DNA of 64,000 bases from a virus, in IMG/VR virus record IMGVR_UViG_3300023179_000069, positions 1-64,000 of that record; one strand, written 5' to 3'. Positions within the stretch are counted from its first letter, which is position 1. Each line of letters starts with the position of its first letter. The translations under genes were made by a program, and so were the position numbers. Under the pieces are notes generated by a model, which searched no databases, was not told the origin of the DNA, and saw only the letters and a program-made list of their open reading frames with translations. Positions 35,835 to 44,170 of this stretch are shown here, piece after piece.

Positions 35835-36794
35835 ATGAATAAGAAATATACTAAATCGGACATTCGATCAATTTTGCATGCCTTAAAAATAGAAATTTTA
35901 TCAGAAACATCTAAAGATTTTTTATGCCTGTGTCCATTTCACAATAATCGCAATACTCCTTCATTTGAAGTGAATTATTACAATGGGTTGTTTCTATGCT
36001 TTAATCCCGTTTGTGGAGAAAGAGGAACACTTAATGATTTAATTGCTAGGCTAACAGGCAAAAATGAATTTGAGGCGCTTAGATTTATTTATCAAACCAT
36101 AGGTAATAAATCTCAAGATATTGATTTAGAATTACAGGATATTTTAAATGAAAAACAAGATTTTGTTAAATTTCCCGCTGATAAAATTGTAGAATTATAT
36201 GAAAATCTACGAATAAACAGCAAGGCAATTGAATATTTGAAATCAAGAGGGATTAACAATAATTCAATTCTTTCCTTTACTATTGGATATTCTGAGGCGC
36301 AGAACATGATTACAGTTCCATTAACATCCCCAGATGGTACATGGGTGGGAATCATTGGAAGGTCTATTGACAGCAAAGAATTTAAGAATAGTCGCAACCT
36401 TCCTAGAAATAAAACATTGTTTAATTTAAGTAATGCCAAAAAATATGGAGGAAGGATTATAGTTTGTGAGTCGTCATTTGATGCTATTAGGATTCATCAG
36501 TCTGGGTTTCCAAATGTTGTTGCTACTCTTGGGGGTAATATATCTAATGAAAACATTCAAAATTTAAATAAATATGCATCGTCAATTATTATTATGACAG
36601 ATTCAGATGCAGCAGGAAGAAAGCTAGGCGAAGATATTGCTAAAAAACTTCCTAACAAAGAAATATTGTGGGCATCATATGAATATGGTATGATTTATCC
36701 TCATGAAGCAAAAGATGCTGGTGATATGACAGATGAAGAAATTCGTCAATGCATAATTAATGCGGTTCACCACTACGAATATGCAATGGTATAA
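35835..36794 (+). CDS. DnaG-like primase
   Basis: 319 residues. A CHC2 zinc finger lies at Cys33-x2-His36 with Cys55-x4-Cys60 (LCPFH, LCFNPVC). The TOPRIM catalytic parts follow: Glu212 in VCESSFDA, Asp256-x-Asp258 in TDSDAAGRK. Primases lay down RNA primers for the polymerase. It is shorter than bacterial DnaG because the C-terminal helicase-binding domain is missing, as in many phages. GGAAATA precedes the ATG. Its TAA stop lies inside the -10 box of the next promoter. Confidence 0.88.
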   Translation: MNKKYTKSDIRSILHALKIEILSETSKDFLCLCPFHNNRNTPSFEVNYYNGLFLCFNPVCGERGTLNDLIARLTGKNEFEALRFIYQTIGNKSQDIDLELQDILNEKQDFVKFPADKIVELYENLRINSKAIEYLKSRGINNNSILSFTIGYSEAQNMITVPLTSPDGTWVGIIGRSIDSKEFKNSRNLPRNKTLFNLSNAKKYGGRIIVCESSFDAIRIHQSGFPNVVATLGGNISNENIQNLNKYASSIIIMTDSDAAGRKLGEDIAKKLPNKEILWASYEYGMIYPHEAKDAGDMTDEEIRQCIINAVHHYEYAMV

Positions 36795-36795
36795 T
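36787..36795 (+). promoter_or_regulatory. Extended -10 promoter overlapping primase stop
   Basis: TGG-TATAAT; the primase TAA stop (36792-36794) lies inside the box. A leader of about 40 bases with AAGGAG leads to the ATG at 36843. It should give the ssDNA-binding gene its own strong transcript. Confidence 0.65.
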
Positions 36796-36842
36796 AGTAT
36801 AAGAAGGGCATCCTATAGCCCACTACACTAAGGAGATATAAT

Positions 36843-37505
36843 ATGGGTATCGTAAAGGGTTTATCCCAAATGAATAAGGCACTGGACAAGCCTACAGTCT
36901 CATCAGCAGACGGTCCAAAAGGGCGTTGGCTAAAGCTTAATGATGGTCAGAGCGTCAAGATTCGTTTCCTTCAGGAATTAGATCCCGATTCACAAAATTA
37001 CAATCCAAAACTAGGTGTTGGATTTATTGCTATTGAACATACAAACCCCAAAGATTACCGCCGAAAGGCGCTTTGCAGCATTGATGATCAAGGTCGTTGC
37101 TATGGCTGCGAAATGCATCGTCGTGACATGAAGGCGGGATGGAAGGGTCGTTCCAGACTGTACATTAATATTCTAGTTGATGATGGTACTGAAGAACCCT
37201 ATGTCGCTATTTTTTCTCAAGGTGCAGGTCCTAAATCTGCTACACCTGAAGTAATTCAATACGCAGGAGAAACAGGAAGCATTACAAATGTTGTATGGAG
37301 GCTAAAGCGCACAGGCGAGAAAACAGATACTAATTACAGTATTATTCCTTTACCAGCTTCCAACACAGAGCCAATTGATCCAAATCTAGAGCTATTTGAT
37401 TTGGAAAAAATGGCAGTTCGTGATGTTCCATATGCTGATCAAGAGTCATTTTACAATGGTACAAATGATGAACAGGAATCAACTTCTTCTGCCGTTGAGT
37501 GGTAA
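36843..37505 (+). CDS. ssDNA-binding protein (gp32-like)
   Basis: 220 residues. It coats single-stranded DNA at the fork. The order and features match phage gp32-type proteins: a basic N-terminal part, an OB-like core (VKIRFLQEL, RLYINILVDDG, YVAIFSQG), an embedded zinc site (Cys78, Cys86, Cys89, His92) and an acidic tail after residue 185 (DEQESTSSAVEW) that usually recruits partners. It has its own promoter and C-richer codons, so high expression is likely. A strong hairpin follows the stop. Confidence 0.75.
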   Translation: MGIVKGLSQMNKALDKPTVSSADGPKGRWLKLNDGQSVKIRFLQELDPDSQNYNPKLGVGFIAIEHTNPKDYRRKALCSIDDQGRCYGCEMHRRDMKAGWKGRSRLYINILVDDGTEEPYVAIFSQGAGPKSATPEVIQYAGETGSITNVVWRLKRTGEKTDTNYSIIPLPASNTEPIDPNLELFDLEKMAVRDVPYADQESFYNGTNDEQESTSSAVEW

Positions 37506-37518
37506 TAGTTGACATAAA

Positions 37519-37556
37519 TAGTGGTGTGGTGGTAGTATGAGTACTACCACCCACTA
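37519..37556 (+). terminator. Hairpin after ssDNA-binding gene, likely terminator
   Basis: An inner 10-bp perfect stem (37528-37537/37542-37551, loop TGAG) is extended by an outer 5-bp stem (TAGTG/CACTA) across a 4-base bulge. CTGTTTTAG follows, a weak T-run. Likely termination or 3' end protection. A TTGACA (37509) and TAGTAT (37533) also lie here with 18-bp spacing, but the second is buried in the stem. Confidence 0.55.
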
Positions 37557-37593
37557 CTGTTTTAGCAAAAATATACAAATTGTTTTCATTTTA

Positions 37594-37602
37594 TGATATA
37601 AT
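37594..37602 (+). promoter_or_regulatory. Extended -10 promoter for HNH gene
   Basis: TGA-TATAAT ends 6 bases before the ATG at 37609 with no RBS; leaderless start predicted. Confidence 0.65.
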
Positions 37603-37608
37603 ATAATT

Positions 37609-38220
37609 ATGACAAAAAAATGTTTATTTGAAAAATGCGAAAATGCATTATATGCAAAAGGATTATGTTCTGCACATTATTCTCAAAAAAGAAGAAATAC
37701 AGAATTAAGACCAATTGTTATTAAAACAAATCAATCTATTTATCCCTGCACTTTTGAGGGGTGTGTAAATACAATACAGGCAAAAGGACTTTGCGGAGCG
37801 CATTGGAGACAAGCCCACCTTGGTAAAAAATTAACAAAATTAAAAAATCAAGAAAGCATTATGGAAAGAATTATGAGTAATGTTTTAGTTTATAATGATA
37901 CCCCCGATGGATGCTGGATATGGACTGGAAGACTTGGTGGAAAAAGGGGATACCCTCAAATTTCATTGGGTGGTAGACAAACAATGGTTCATAGAATAGT
38001 TTTTGAAGAAATAGTTTCTGAATTAGAACCGGGGCAAACAATAGATCATTTATGTAGAAATAGATTATGCGTAAATCCTGAACATTTAGAGGCAATTACA
38101 CTAAGAGAAAATGTTAAAAGAATGCATGCCTACAAATCTTTAGAAAAAGAAAACAAAAAACTTATTGATTTTATTGAATCAATAGGATATGATTATCAAA
38201 CTCTACAAAAGAAAGGATAG
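37609..38220 (+). CDS. HNH endonuclease with tandem zinc repeats
   Basis: 203 residues. Two N-terminal zinc repeats (Cys5-x4-Cys10..Cys20-x2-His23 and Cys47-x4-Cys52..Cys62-x2-His65) are followed by an HNH nuclease core (Asp146-His147 in TIDHLCRN, then His159 in NPEHLEAI). This is typical of free-standing phage homing endonucleases. It lies between replication genes, carries its own leaderless promoter and is more AT-rich than the genes beside it. It probably is a mobile insertion. Next to it is a gene broken by an amber codon, which may be unrelated. Confidence 0.85.
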   Translation: MTKKCLFEKCENALYAKGLCSAHYSQKRRNTELRPIVIKTNQSIYPCTFEGCVNTIQAKGLCGAHWRQAHLGKKLTKLKNQESIMERIMSNVLVYNDTPDGCWIWTGRLGGKRGYPQISLGGRQTMVHRIVFEEIVSELEPGQTIDHLCRNRLCVNPEHLEAITLRENVKRMHAYKSLEKENKKLIDFIESIGYDYQTLQKKG

Positions 38221-38228
38221 GTGGTTTT

Positions 38229-38780
38229 ATGCAGACTTTTATCGTTAGTGCTGATTTTAATGAAACAGCATCATCATTAGATAATCGTCGCCTTTAGCTT
38301 AACAAACAATTGCTTGAGGGTCGTCAGATTCTTAAAATTCTAGCTACAGGTCAACAATCTGGCGGTTGGGTAAATCACCCTGCTACTCGTATGTGGCATG
38401 GTTATGAGCGCATGTTCTATAACTATCTTACTGCCATTAAAGATGAATGTGTTTATCGTGGCATCTCCGTTGATGCCAATTGGCAGGCTATTGAAGAATT
38501 AATGCATATAGGCTCGTATAACTTTGGTCCAAACCTAATTGAGCCTTGGTGGTACGCAGATCAAGAAATGCTATTGCGTATTATTCAAACACATCGGGCT
38601 AATCTATACAAGAAAGACCCTGAATATTATTATGAATATGCTATTAATGCTAAGATGTATGATCAAATGCGTGACAAATTAGTATGTTGTCCAAAATGTA
38701 ATTATTGTTGGGCTAGTCATATTGCAAAACAACGACAGGAGAAATCAGATGATGAATTTAGAATTAGACCACTTCCTTAA
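38229..38780 (+). pseudogene. Pyrimidine dimer glycosylase-like gene with in-frame amber
   Basis: From ATG 38229 the frame reads MQTF, then LDNRRL, TAG at 38295-38297, then LNKQLLEGRQILKIL and on to 38780. The whole matches the small MQTF family (pyrimidine-dimer DNA glycosylase/endonuclease V-like), whose usual text is LD.RRL.KQ..E..QIL; later NHPATRMWHGYE also fits. Removing 6 bases (TAGCTT or CTTTAG) would restore LDNRRLNKQ. So this looks like a small insertion that makes a stop. A TTG at 38310 could start a shortened product of 156 residues, but it has no RBS. The C-terminus has a CPKC pair. Confidence 0.65.
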
Positions 38781-39072
38781 AGAAGTTCCCACCGGATGGC
38801 ATGATTTAGTTAAAGATACACATAAAAAAATTATTGCTATTGATCCAGAGTATAGAATTAGACAAATTAAAGAAAAGTTTGGTAATCTAAGATATTATTA
38901 TGAACCTTCACGCTTACATATGACTGTAGATATTGATAAAATTATTAGAACTGCAGAGATTGTTTCTTCAGTAATTTGTCAAGACTGCGGAATAGTGGGA
39001 GCAAGTCTTGTATTTAAAAATGGCTGGTATGCTACGCTATGCGACACACACTTTGAAGAATGGAGTAAGTAA
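38749..39072 (+). CDS. Small zinc protein, conserved phage type
   Basis: 107 residues from ATG 38749, chosen because AGGAG lies 7 bases upstream; an upstream ATG (38722) has no RBS. It has the GWHDLVKDTHKKI, then KEKFGNLRYYY pattern shared by many small phage proteins. A Cys-x2-Cys (CQDCG) plus Cys-x2-His (CDTHF) site near the C-terminus should bind zinc. Function unknown. It overlaps the amber-containing gene's end by 32 bases. Confidence 0.65.
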   Translation: MMNLELDHFLKEVPTGWHDLVKDTHKKIIAIDPEYRIRQIKEKFGNLRYYYEPSRLHMTVDIDKIIRTAEIVSSVICQDCGIVGASLVFKNGWYATLCDTHFEEWSK

Positions 39073-39545
39073 TGAAGAAGTTTATTGCAAGTATTTTTAT
39101 TGTTGGCGGAATTGCATTAACTTCCCCGGCATTTGCAGATGAAACCCCATCTCCAACCGCCTGCGCGATTGATAGCGATGGGCATTCAACCTGCGATGAT
39201 ATTGTTGTAGATGTTACTAATGTACCAGTTGACGAAACATTAATTCCTATTGATGCACCATTATGCACAGAAGACATGTCAGCATGTCAGCGCGGAGAAG
39301 TTATGTATGATAAAAATATTTCTCAAACTGTCATTCATTCTGAAGATACTCATCAGCATGAAACTTGGTGGGACATCTTTACAGACCCACGACACATTGC
39401 AGCAGAACTAGGCTGGACTATTATTCAGGATGTCTTGATTCTTGGATTGCTTTATGGATTTGTATTTAAAAAGTGCATTCTTCCAAAGCTAACCAAGCGT
39501 ATTCACGAAGATATTGATAAGGAGCATGGAATTGAACATGAGTGA
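39072..39545 (+). CDS. Exported protein with C-terminal membrane anchor
   Basis: 157 residues. A clear signal peptide (FIASIFIVGGIALTSPAFA, cleavage likely after Ala22) is followed by an acidic Thr/Pro/Asp region with four Cys. A membrane segment lies at about 118-133 (IIQDVLILGLLYGFVF). A basic cytoplasmic end with Lys, Arg and His follows. Topology: outside domain anchored by one span. Could act in superinfection exclusion, but nothing in the sequence proves it. Stop/start overlap with the gene before it. Confidence 0.7.
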   Translation: MKKFIASIFIVGGIALTSPAFADETPSPTACAIDSDGHSTCDDIVVDVTNVPVDETLIPIDAPLCTEDMSACQRGEVMYDKNISQTVIHSEDTHQHETWWDIFTDPRHIAAELGWTIIQDVLILGLLYGFVFKKCILPKLTKRIHEDIDKEHGIEHE

Positions 39546-39918
39546 AGGTATTCTTGAGAATACAGATATTGTTCTTGTTTGTCATAGTCCAGAAAAATGC
39601 ATTGGTGAATATTGTACAATGCACAATAGAAGCAATCATTCCATGCGTTCATTTCCACAACATTGGCGTGGAGATAGAGGAATCATGGAAAGAACTTGTC
39701 CTCATGGAGTAGGGCATCCAGATCCTGATGATCCCAAAACAACAAATTGGGCGGAGTGTGTTCATGGTTGCGATGGTTGTTGTAAAGGCGCATATGACAA
39801 TATTGAAATTGTGAAGAAGTCCTTCATTGATGAGGACTGGAAACTTGGGAAATGGGATAGAGTTCCTTCAATAGTTTGGGACTACATGGAAAGATTGAAT
39901 GGTAAGAAAGAAAAATAA
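39538..39918 (+). CDS. Cys/His-rich small phage protein
   Basis: 126 residues from ATG 39538; TTG 39532 sits at a better distance from AAGGAG and is also possible. It contains CPHGVGHPDPDDPKT and HGCDGCC, a Cys/His-rich signature I associate with small proteins of actinophages. Metal binding is likely. Function unknown. It overlaps the exported-protein gene by 8 bases. Confidence 0.65.
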   Translation: MSEGILENTDIVLVCHSPEKCIGEYCTMHNRSNHSMRSFPQHWRGDRGIMERTCPHGVGHPDPDDPKTTNWAECVHGCDGCCKGAYDNIEIVKKSFIDEDWKLGKWDRVPSIVWDYMERLNGKKEK

Positions 39919-39919
39919 A

Positions 39920-40231
39920 ATGAAGCGAAAACATTCTTATAAACAACTTTATCGCATGGTCTATGGCGGTGAGCATGAAGGCGATAAAGGATTGTTACGC
40001 GAATACAACTTTATGCTAGAAGTGTTGAGTGGTTGGCGCTCTCATGCTGATTTTCTTGCAGAGTTGATGAAACAAGACCGCGCCGCTATTCAGCGTATTC
40101 GTGACTTGCACAAGCCAGTCCACAAAGGCGGCTGGATGGAAGCTGAAGGAGGGGATTTCTATTGTTTCTCATGCGTAGATGTGTTGTACCCCTGTTCGAC
40201 CCGCAAAGCATTGAACAGTGAGCAGGGGTGA
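39920..40231 (+). CDS. Small basic hypothetical protein
   Basis: 103 residues from ATG 39920, just after the previous stop; a start at 39899 would overlap it. Basic N-terminus (KRKHSYKQLYR), helix in the middle, and a C-terminal zinc-like cluster (FYCFSCVDVLYPC). No known family. The stop overlaps the GTG of the next small gene. Confidence 0.55.
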   Translation: MKRKHSYKQLYRMVYGGEHEGDKGLLREYNFMLEVLSGWRSHADFLAELMKQDRAAIQRIRDLHKPVHKGGWMEAEGGDFYCFSCVDVLYPCSTRKALNSEQG

Positions 40232-40386
40232 AAATTTATGCTCATAAATGTACAGGCTCACCATCAGAAATTGGTCTTGCGTTACAATGGTGGAAAGAGG
40301 AAGACGAAAAAAATATTTCATTGCGGCTAGGAATTAGCTCTATTGTATTTCGTGTAGGTATTTATTTAGGAGATAGTAAAAAATGA
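40228..40386 (+). CDS. 52-residue hypothetical protein
   Basis: GTG start in a GTGA overlap with the previous gene, preceded by AGCAGGGG. The product has 52 residues, with an amphipathic helix (SEIGLALQWWKEEDEKN) and a beta-like end (SSIVFRVGIYLGD). It ends in an ATGA overlap with the polymerase gene, so translation is coupled on both sides. That coupling is the main support for it being real. Confidence 0.55.
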   Translation: MKIYAHKCTGSPSEIGLALQWWKEEDEKNISLRLGISSIVFRVGIYLGDSKK

Positions 40387-43300
40387 CAGACTTAGTACAT
40401 TTGCATGTCCATTCACATTATAGTCTCATGGATGGACTATGTTCACCCCACGAGTTAATGCAGGCTGCAAAAAATCTAGGTCATACTGCTCTTGCCATTA
40501 CAGATCATGGAACATTGTCAAGTCACCGCGATATGCAAAAGGCAGGGCGGGAATTAGGGGTGAAACCAATCCTTGGCTTGGAAGCATATATCTCAGAAAC
40601 AGATAGATTCGACAAGCGTGATATTAAGAATCGTGACGATAATACTCAGGTATACAATCACATCATTCTGCTTGCTAAGAATCAGACAGGTCTTAGAAAC
40701 TTGCAAACAATGTCTGAGATTGCTTGGACTGAAGGTTTCTATCGAAAGCCTAGAATTGATATGGAATTGCTTACCGAATATGGTGAGGGTATTATTGTAT
40801 TGTCCGGCTGCTTAAATGGTCTTATTTCAAAAGCTATTGAGCGTGGAGACATGGCAAAGGCTGAGAGCATTGCCAAGTGGTTCAAAGATAGATTTGGTGA
40901 TGATTTTTACATTGAGGTACAACCACACAATCCCATTGAAATTAATAAGCCTTTGCTAGATATCGCGGATAAATTAAATATCAAGCCTGTAACCACTTCT
41001 GACTGCCATTTTGCCACCTCTAGCCAGAGGGCGCTGGAAGAAGTGTTGCTTATTCTATCTACCAAGCCCAATATCAATCGTGAATTCAATTATGAAAATA
41101 CCAAAAAGATGAGTATGTTTGAGCGGTTGAATTCTATCTATCCAGATAGACCAATCAGTTTTCAGGATATTGATGTGTATCTGCAGAATCGTTCAGAAGC
41201 TCAGGAATGGTATAATAATTCAGGAATTAGTAGAACGGACATTTACGACAATACTCTTGAGATTGCTGACAAAATTGAAGAATATGAGTATTATGAAAAC
41301 CTTTCACTCCTTCCAGTTCCTAAGAAAAGTGCAATTATCCAGCTTGAAGAGATGTGCAATGCAAAGCTTTCTGAAATGGGATTGTCTAGTAAAATCTACA
41401 ACACAAGATTGATGGAAGAACTAGAAGTTATCCGTAATAAAGATTTTGCATCATACTTCCTAATTGTTGCCGACATGGTTAATTGGGCAAAAGAAAATGA
41501 CATTTTGGTGGGACCGGGAAGAGGTTCGGCTGCTGGTTCACTAGTCTGCTATTTGTTAGGAATTACTAATGTTGATCCGATTGAATACGATTTGCTGTTC
41601 TTCCGATTTATTAATCCAGATCGGAATGATTTTCCAGATATTGACACAGACTTTATGGACCGTAGGCGTAGTGAAGTAAAAGAATATCTACGCAAAAAAT
41701 TTAAAAATGTAGCATCTATTTCTACATTCCAATACTTTAAAGATAAAGGGGTGATTAGAGATGTTGCTAGAGTTTTTTCAGTCCCACTGGCAGAAGTTGA
41801 CAAATCACTTAAAAACATTGAGACTTTTGAGGATTTTGAAAATAGCCCCAATACGCTGGAATTCAGGCAAAAGTATCCCGAAGTACTTGAGTTTGCCTCT
41901 CAGTTACGCGGAAGAATTCGTGGTGTTGGCATGCATGCTGCTGGTGTGGTTGTGTCTAAAGAGCCTATTAGTAATATCGCGCCAATTGAAACTAGAAATG
42001 ATACAAATGATAGCGTTTCTGGTCGCGTTCCTGTTGTTGCTTACGATATGGATAATTGTGCAGAATTAGGTCTTATTAAACTCGACGCCTTGGGTTTAAA
42101 AACATTATCAGTTATTTATGATGCTTTAAAATCAATTGAAAAAAGAAGTGGAAAATCAATTGATTTAAATAAAATTAAATTTAACGATAAGGTAATTTTT
42201 GAAGATTTAAGTCAAGGATTTACCAAGGGTGTATTTCAAGCTGAAGCAACTCCATATACTAATTTGTTAATTAAAATGGGTGTGGATAACTTTGAAGATT
42301 TAGTTGCATCTAATGCTCTTGTTCGTCCCGGTGCCATGAATACTGTTGGTAAATCATATGTTGATAGAAAGCATGGCAAGGAAGATATTACCTTTGTGCA
42401 TGAAATTATGAAGCCGTTTACATCTAGAACTTATGGTGTCATCATTTATCAAGAGCAAGTTATGCAGGCATGCGTACACTTGGGCGGTATGTCATGGTCT
42501 GAGGCCGACAAGGTTCGTAAAATTATTGGTAAGAAAAAAGATGCAAAAGAATTTGATGTATTTAGAGATAAGTTCATTGAAGGCGCTTCCCAACATATTA
42601 CAAAAAAACAAGCAGAAACACTTTGGCATGATTTTGAAGCGCATGCTGGATATTCTTTTAATCGTAGTCATGCTGTTGCTTATTCCATGTTGTCATATTA
42701 TTGTGCTTGGATTAAACATTATTATCCAATTGATTTTGTATTTGCATTGCTTAAGAATGAAAATGATAAAGATACAAGAACAGAATATTTATTGGAAGCC
42801 AAGCGTTTAGGAATTAAAGTACTTTTGCCACATGTTAATGAATCCGATTTGGATTTTACTGTTAAAGGTGATTCAATTAGATTTGGTTTAAATAATATTA
42901 AATATATTTCAGATAATATTGCAAGCAAATTAATATCTCAAGGTCCATATAAAAATTATTCACATTTAATTGAAGTATCAAAAACAAAAGGAAGTGGTAT
43001 TAATTCTAGAGCAATTCAAGCTTTAAATGCAATCGGTGCTGCTGCTTTTGATGACAATCCTAGAACGGGTAATGAATCTGAAAATTTGTATGAATATCTT
43101 AATGTTCCTAAATTTGATACTCGCGGCATCACTCCATATTTAAGAGCACAAATAAATCCCATTAGTGACTTCTTGGAAACAGGATGTTTTATTATTATGG
43201 CTATGGTTAAATCAATTAAAAAAGGAAAAGGCTGGTCAAGAGTAGAACTTGTGGATGACACGGGAACGATTGGTATTTTTCATGATGAAAACACTAAAAT

Positions 43301-43655
43301 AGAATCAAACAATATGTATATGTTTCTGGTGGGAGACAATAGAATTCATCATTATGTTACAATTAATGATGTTATTGATAAAAAAGATGATGTTTTTATT
43401 AACTGGATTTATGGCATGGGAGATAAAGATAAGCCATATAATGAAAAGTTTGTATTAGACTTTACCAATTATAAAACAAAGCAGGGAAAAATGATGGCAC
43501 ATGTCATATTGTCTAATGCAGACAAAGAACTTGAAAGAGTCATTGTATTTCCTAAAACATACACTTTGGCACTAGGCAAAATGAAGCCGGGAACTTGGTG
43601 TAAACCCACAATAAGCAAATTAGATGATGGTACAGTATTTATTAAGGAGGTATAA
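40383..43655 (+). CDS. dnaE: DNA polymerase III alpha subunit (DnaE-like)
   Basis: 1,090 residues; copies phage DNA. The N-terminal PHP domain has HLHVHSHYS (His6/8/10/12), then AITDHGTL and GLEAYI. The polymerase core holds GPGRGSAAGSLV (about 378) and the catalytic Asp419-Ile-Asp421-Thr-Asp423. RSHAVAYSMLSYYCAW (about 765) is also typical. The C-terminal part has an OB-like domain, and the length is slightly below E. coli DnaE. RBS TTTAGGAGATAG precedes the ATG. Base use changes inside the gene: up to about 42080 codons are mixed, later codons are very AT-rich. This may mark a recombination joint. Confidence 0.92.
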   Translation: MTDLVHLHVHSHYSLMDGLCSPHELMQAAKNLGHTALAITDHGTLSSHRDMQKAGRELGVKPILGLEAYISETDRFDKRDIKNRDDNTQVYNHIILLAKNQTGLRNLQTMSEIAWTEGFYRKPRIDMELLTEYGEGIIVLSGCLNGLISKAIERGDMAKAESIAKWFKDRFGDDFYIEVQPHNPIEINKPLLDIADKLNIKPVTTSDCHFATSSQRALEEVLLILSTKPNINREFNYENTKKMSMFERLNSIYPDRPISFQDIDVYLQNRSEAQEWYNNSGISRTDIYDNTLEIADKIEEYEYYENLSLLPVPKKSAIIQLEEMCNAKLSEMGLSSKIYNTRLMEELEVIRNKDFASYFLIVADMVNWAKENDILVGPGRGSAAGSLVCYLLGITNVDPIEYDLLFFRFINPDRNDFPDIDTDFMDRRRSEVKEYLRKKFKNVASISTFQYFKDKGVIRDVARVFSVPLAEVDKSLKNIETFEDFENSPNTLEFRQKYPEVLEFASQLRGRIRGVGMHAAGVVVSKEPISNIAPIETRNDTNDSVSGRVPVVAYDMDNCAELGLIKLDALGLKTLSVIYDALKSIEKRSGKSIDLNKIKFNDKVIFEDLSQGFTKGVFQAEATPYTNLLIKMGVDNFEDLVASNALVRPGAMNTVGKSYVDRKHGKEDITFVHEIMKPFTSRTYGVIIYQEQVMQACVHLGGMSWSEADKVRKIIGKKKDAKEFDVFRDKFIEGASQHITKKQAETLWHDFEAHAGYSFNRSHAVAYSMLSYYCAWIKHYYPIDFVFALLKNENDKDTRTEYLLEAKRLGIKVLLPHVNESDLDFTVKGDSIRFGLNNIKYISDNIASKLISQGPYKNYSHLIEVSKTKGSGINSRAIQALNAIGAAAFDDNPRTGNESENLYEYLNVPKFDTRGITPYLRAQINPISDFLETGCFIIMAMVKSIKKGKGWSRVELVDDTGTIGIFHDENTKIESNNMYMFLVGDNRIHHYVTINDVIDKKDDVFINWIYGMGDKDKPYNEKFVLDFTNYKTKQGKMMAHVILSNADKELERVIVFPKTYTLALGKMKPGTWCKPTISKLDDGTVFIKEV

Positions 43656-43876
43656 TGTCATCACAAGATCAAGGAATTGATTTAACAATTGAGCAGATTC
43701 TTGCTGCAATTCTTAGTACAACAGGAAGAATTGTTGTAACAAAGGAAACATTTTTAAAAGACTACACTAATGCAAATATTAGATTTGAAGAATTAGATGG
43801 TGATTCCGTTGCCATTGAACTAACAAAATTGGAGGTAGCAGATGATTCTGGAACGACTAGCGAAGTTGATGCATGA
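43655..43876 (+). CDS. Small hypothetical protein after polymerase
   Basis: 73 residues, acidic; TAATG overlap with the polymerase stop and AAGGAGG upstream. Pattern DLTIEQILAAILSTTGRIVV, then IRFEELDGDSVAIEL. This looks like a small alpha/beta protein common beside phage replication genes. Role unknown; co-translated with polymerase, so perhaps a partner. Confidence 0.6.
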   Translation: MSSQDQGIDLTIEQILAAILSTTGRIVVTKETFLKDYTNANIRFEELDGDSVAIELTKLEVADDSGTTSEVDA

Positions 43877-44162
43877 TACTGCTAAAGAAAAAGGTTTTTG
43901 GGATGGCGAATATAATTATGATAAAATCGGAAATAAGCTTGCACTTGTACATTCAGAGGTTACAGAAGTATTAGAAGCAATCAGAAAAGATAAAGGACAA
44001 ATAGCAATCGTAGAAGAAATGTCTGATGTAATCATAAGAATATTAGATATTTATCAGGCAATGTATGAACATGGAGATATTACAATTTCTATTGAAAAAG
44101 TATTAAAAGAAAAAATGGAAACTAACAGAAAAAGAGAAAAACTTCACGGAAATAAATTTTAA
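43842..44162 (+). CDS. MazG-like nucleotide pyrophosphohydrolase
   Basis: 106 residues with GGAGG 6 bases before the ATG. The MazG metal site is clear: Glu39-x2-Glu42 (SEVTEVLEAI) and Glu59-x2-Asp62 (EEMSDVIIRI). MazG-type enzymes split NTPs to NMPs and are common in phages, where they may clean damaged nucleotides or alter the host stress signal. It overlaps the previous gene by 35 bases and lies in the replication cluster. Confidence 0.8.
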   Translation: MILERLAKLMHDTAKEKGFWDGEYNYDKIGNKLALVHSEVTEVLEAIRKDKGQIAIVEEMSDVIIRILDIYQAMYEHGDITISIEKVLKEKMETNRKREKLHGNKF

Positions 44163-44170
44163 GGATAATT

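Noticed and set aside
37509-37538. TTGACA-18-TAGTAT promoter after the ssDNA-binding gene
   Set aside because: The -10 lies inside a strong hairpin directly after a stop codon, and a better leaderless promoter (37594) serves the next gene. I keep the hairpin as terminator instead.
38295-38297. Genome-wide amber recoding to explain the in-frame TAG
   Set aside because: TAG is a normal stop in many genes here (for example 3367, 38220, 54491), and no CUA-anticodon tRNA is in the window.
43649-43657. GGTATAATG before the gene at 43655 as a promoter
   Set aside because: The box overlaps the start codon and comes from AAGGAGG plus TAATG, an RBS and stop/start overlap. No room for a transcript start.
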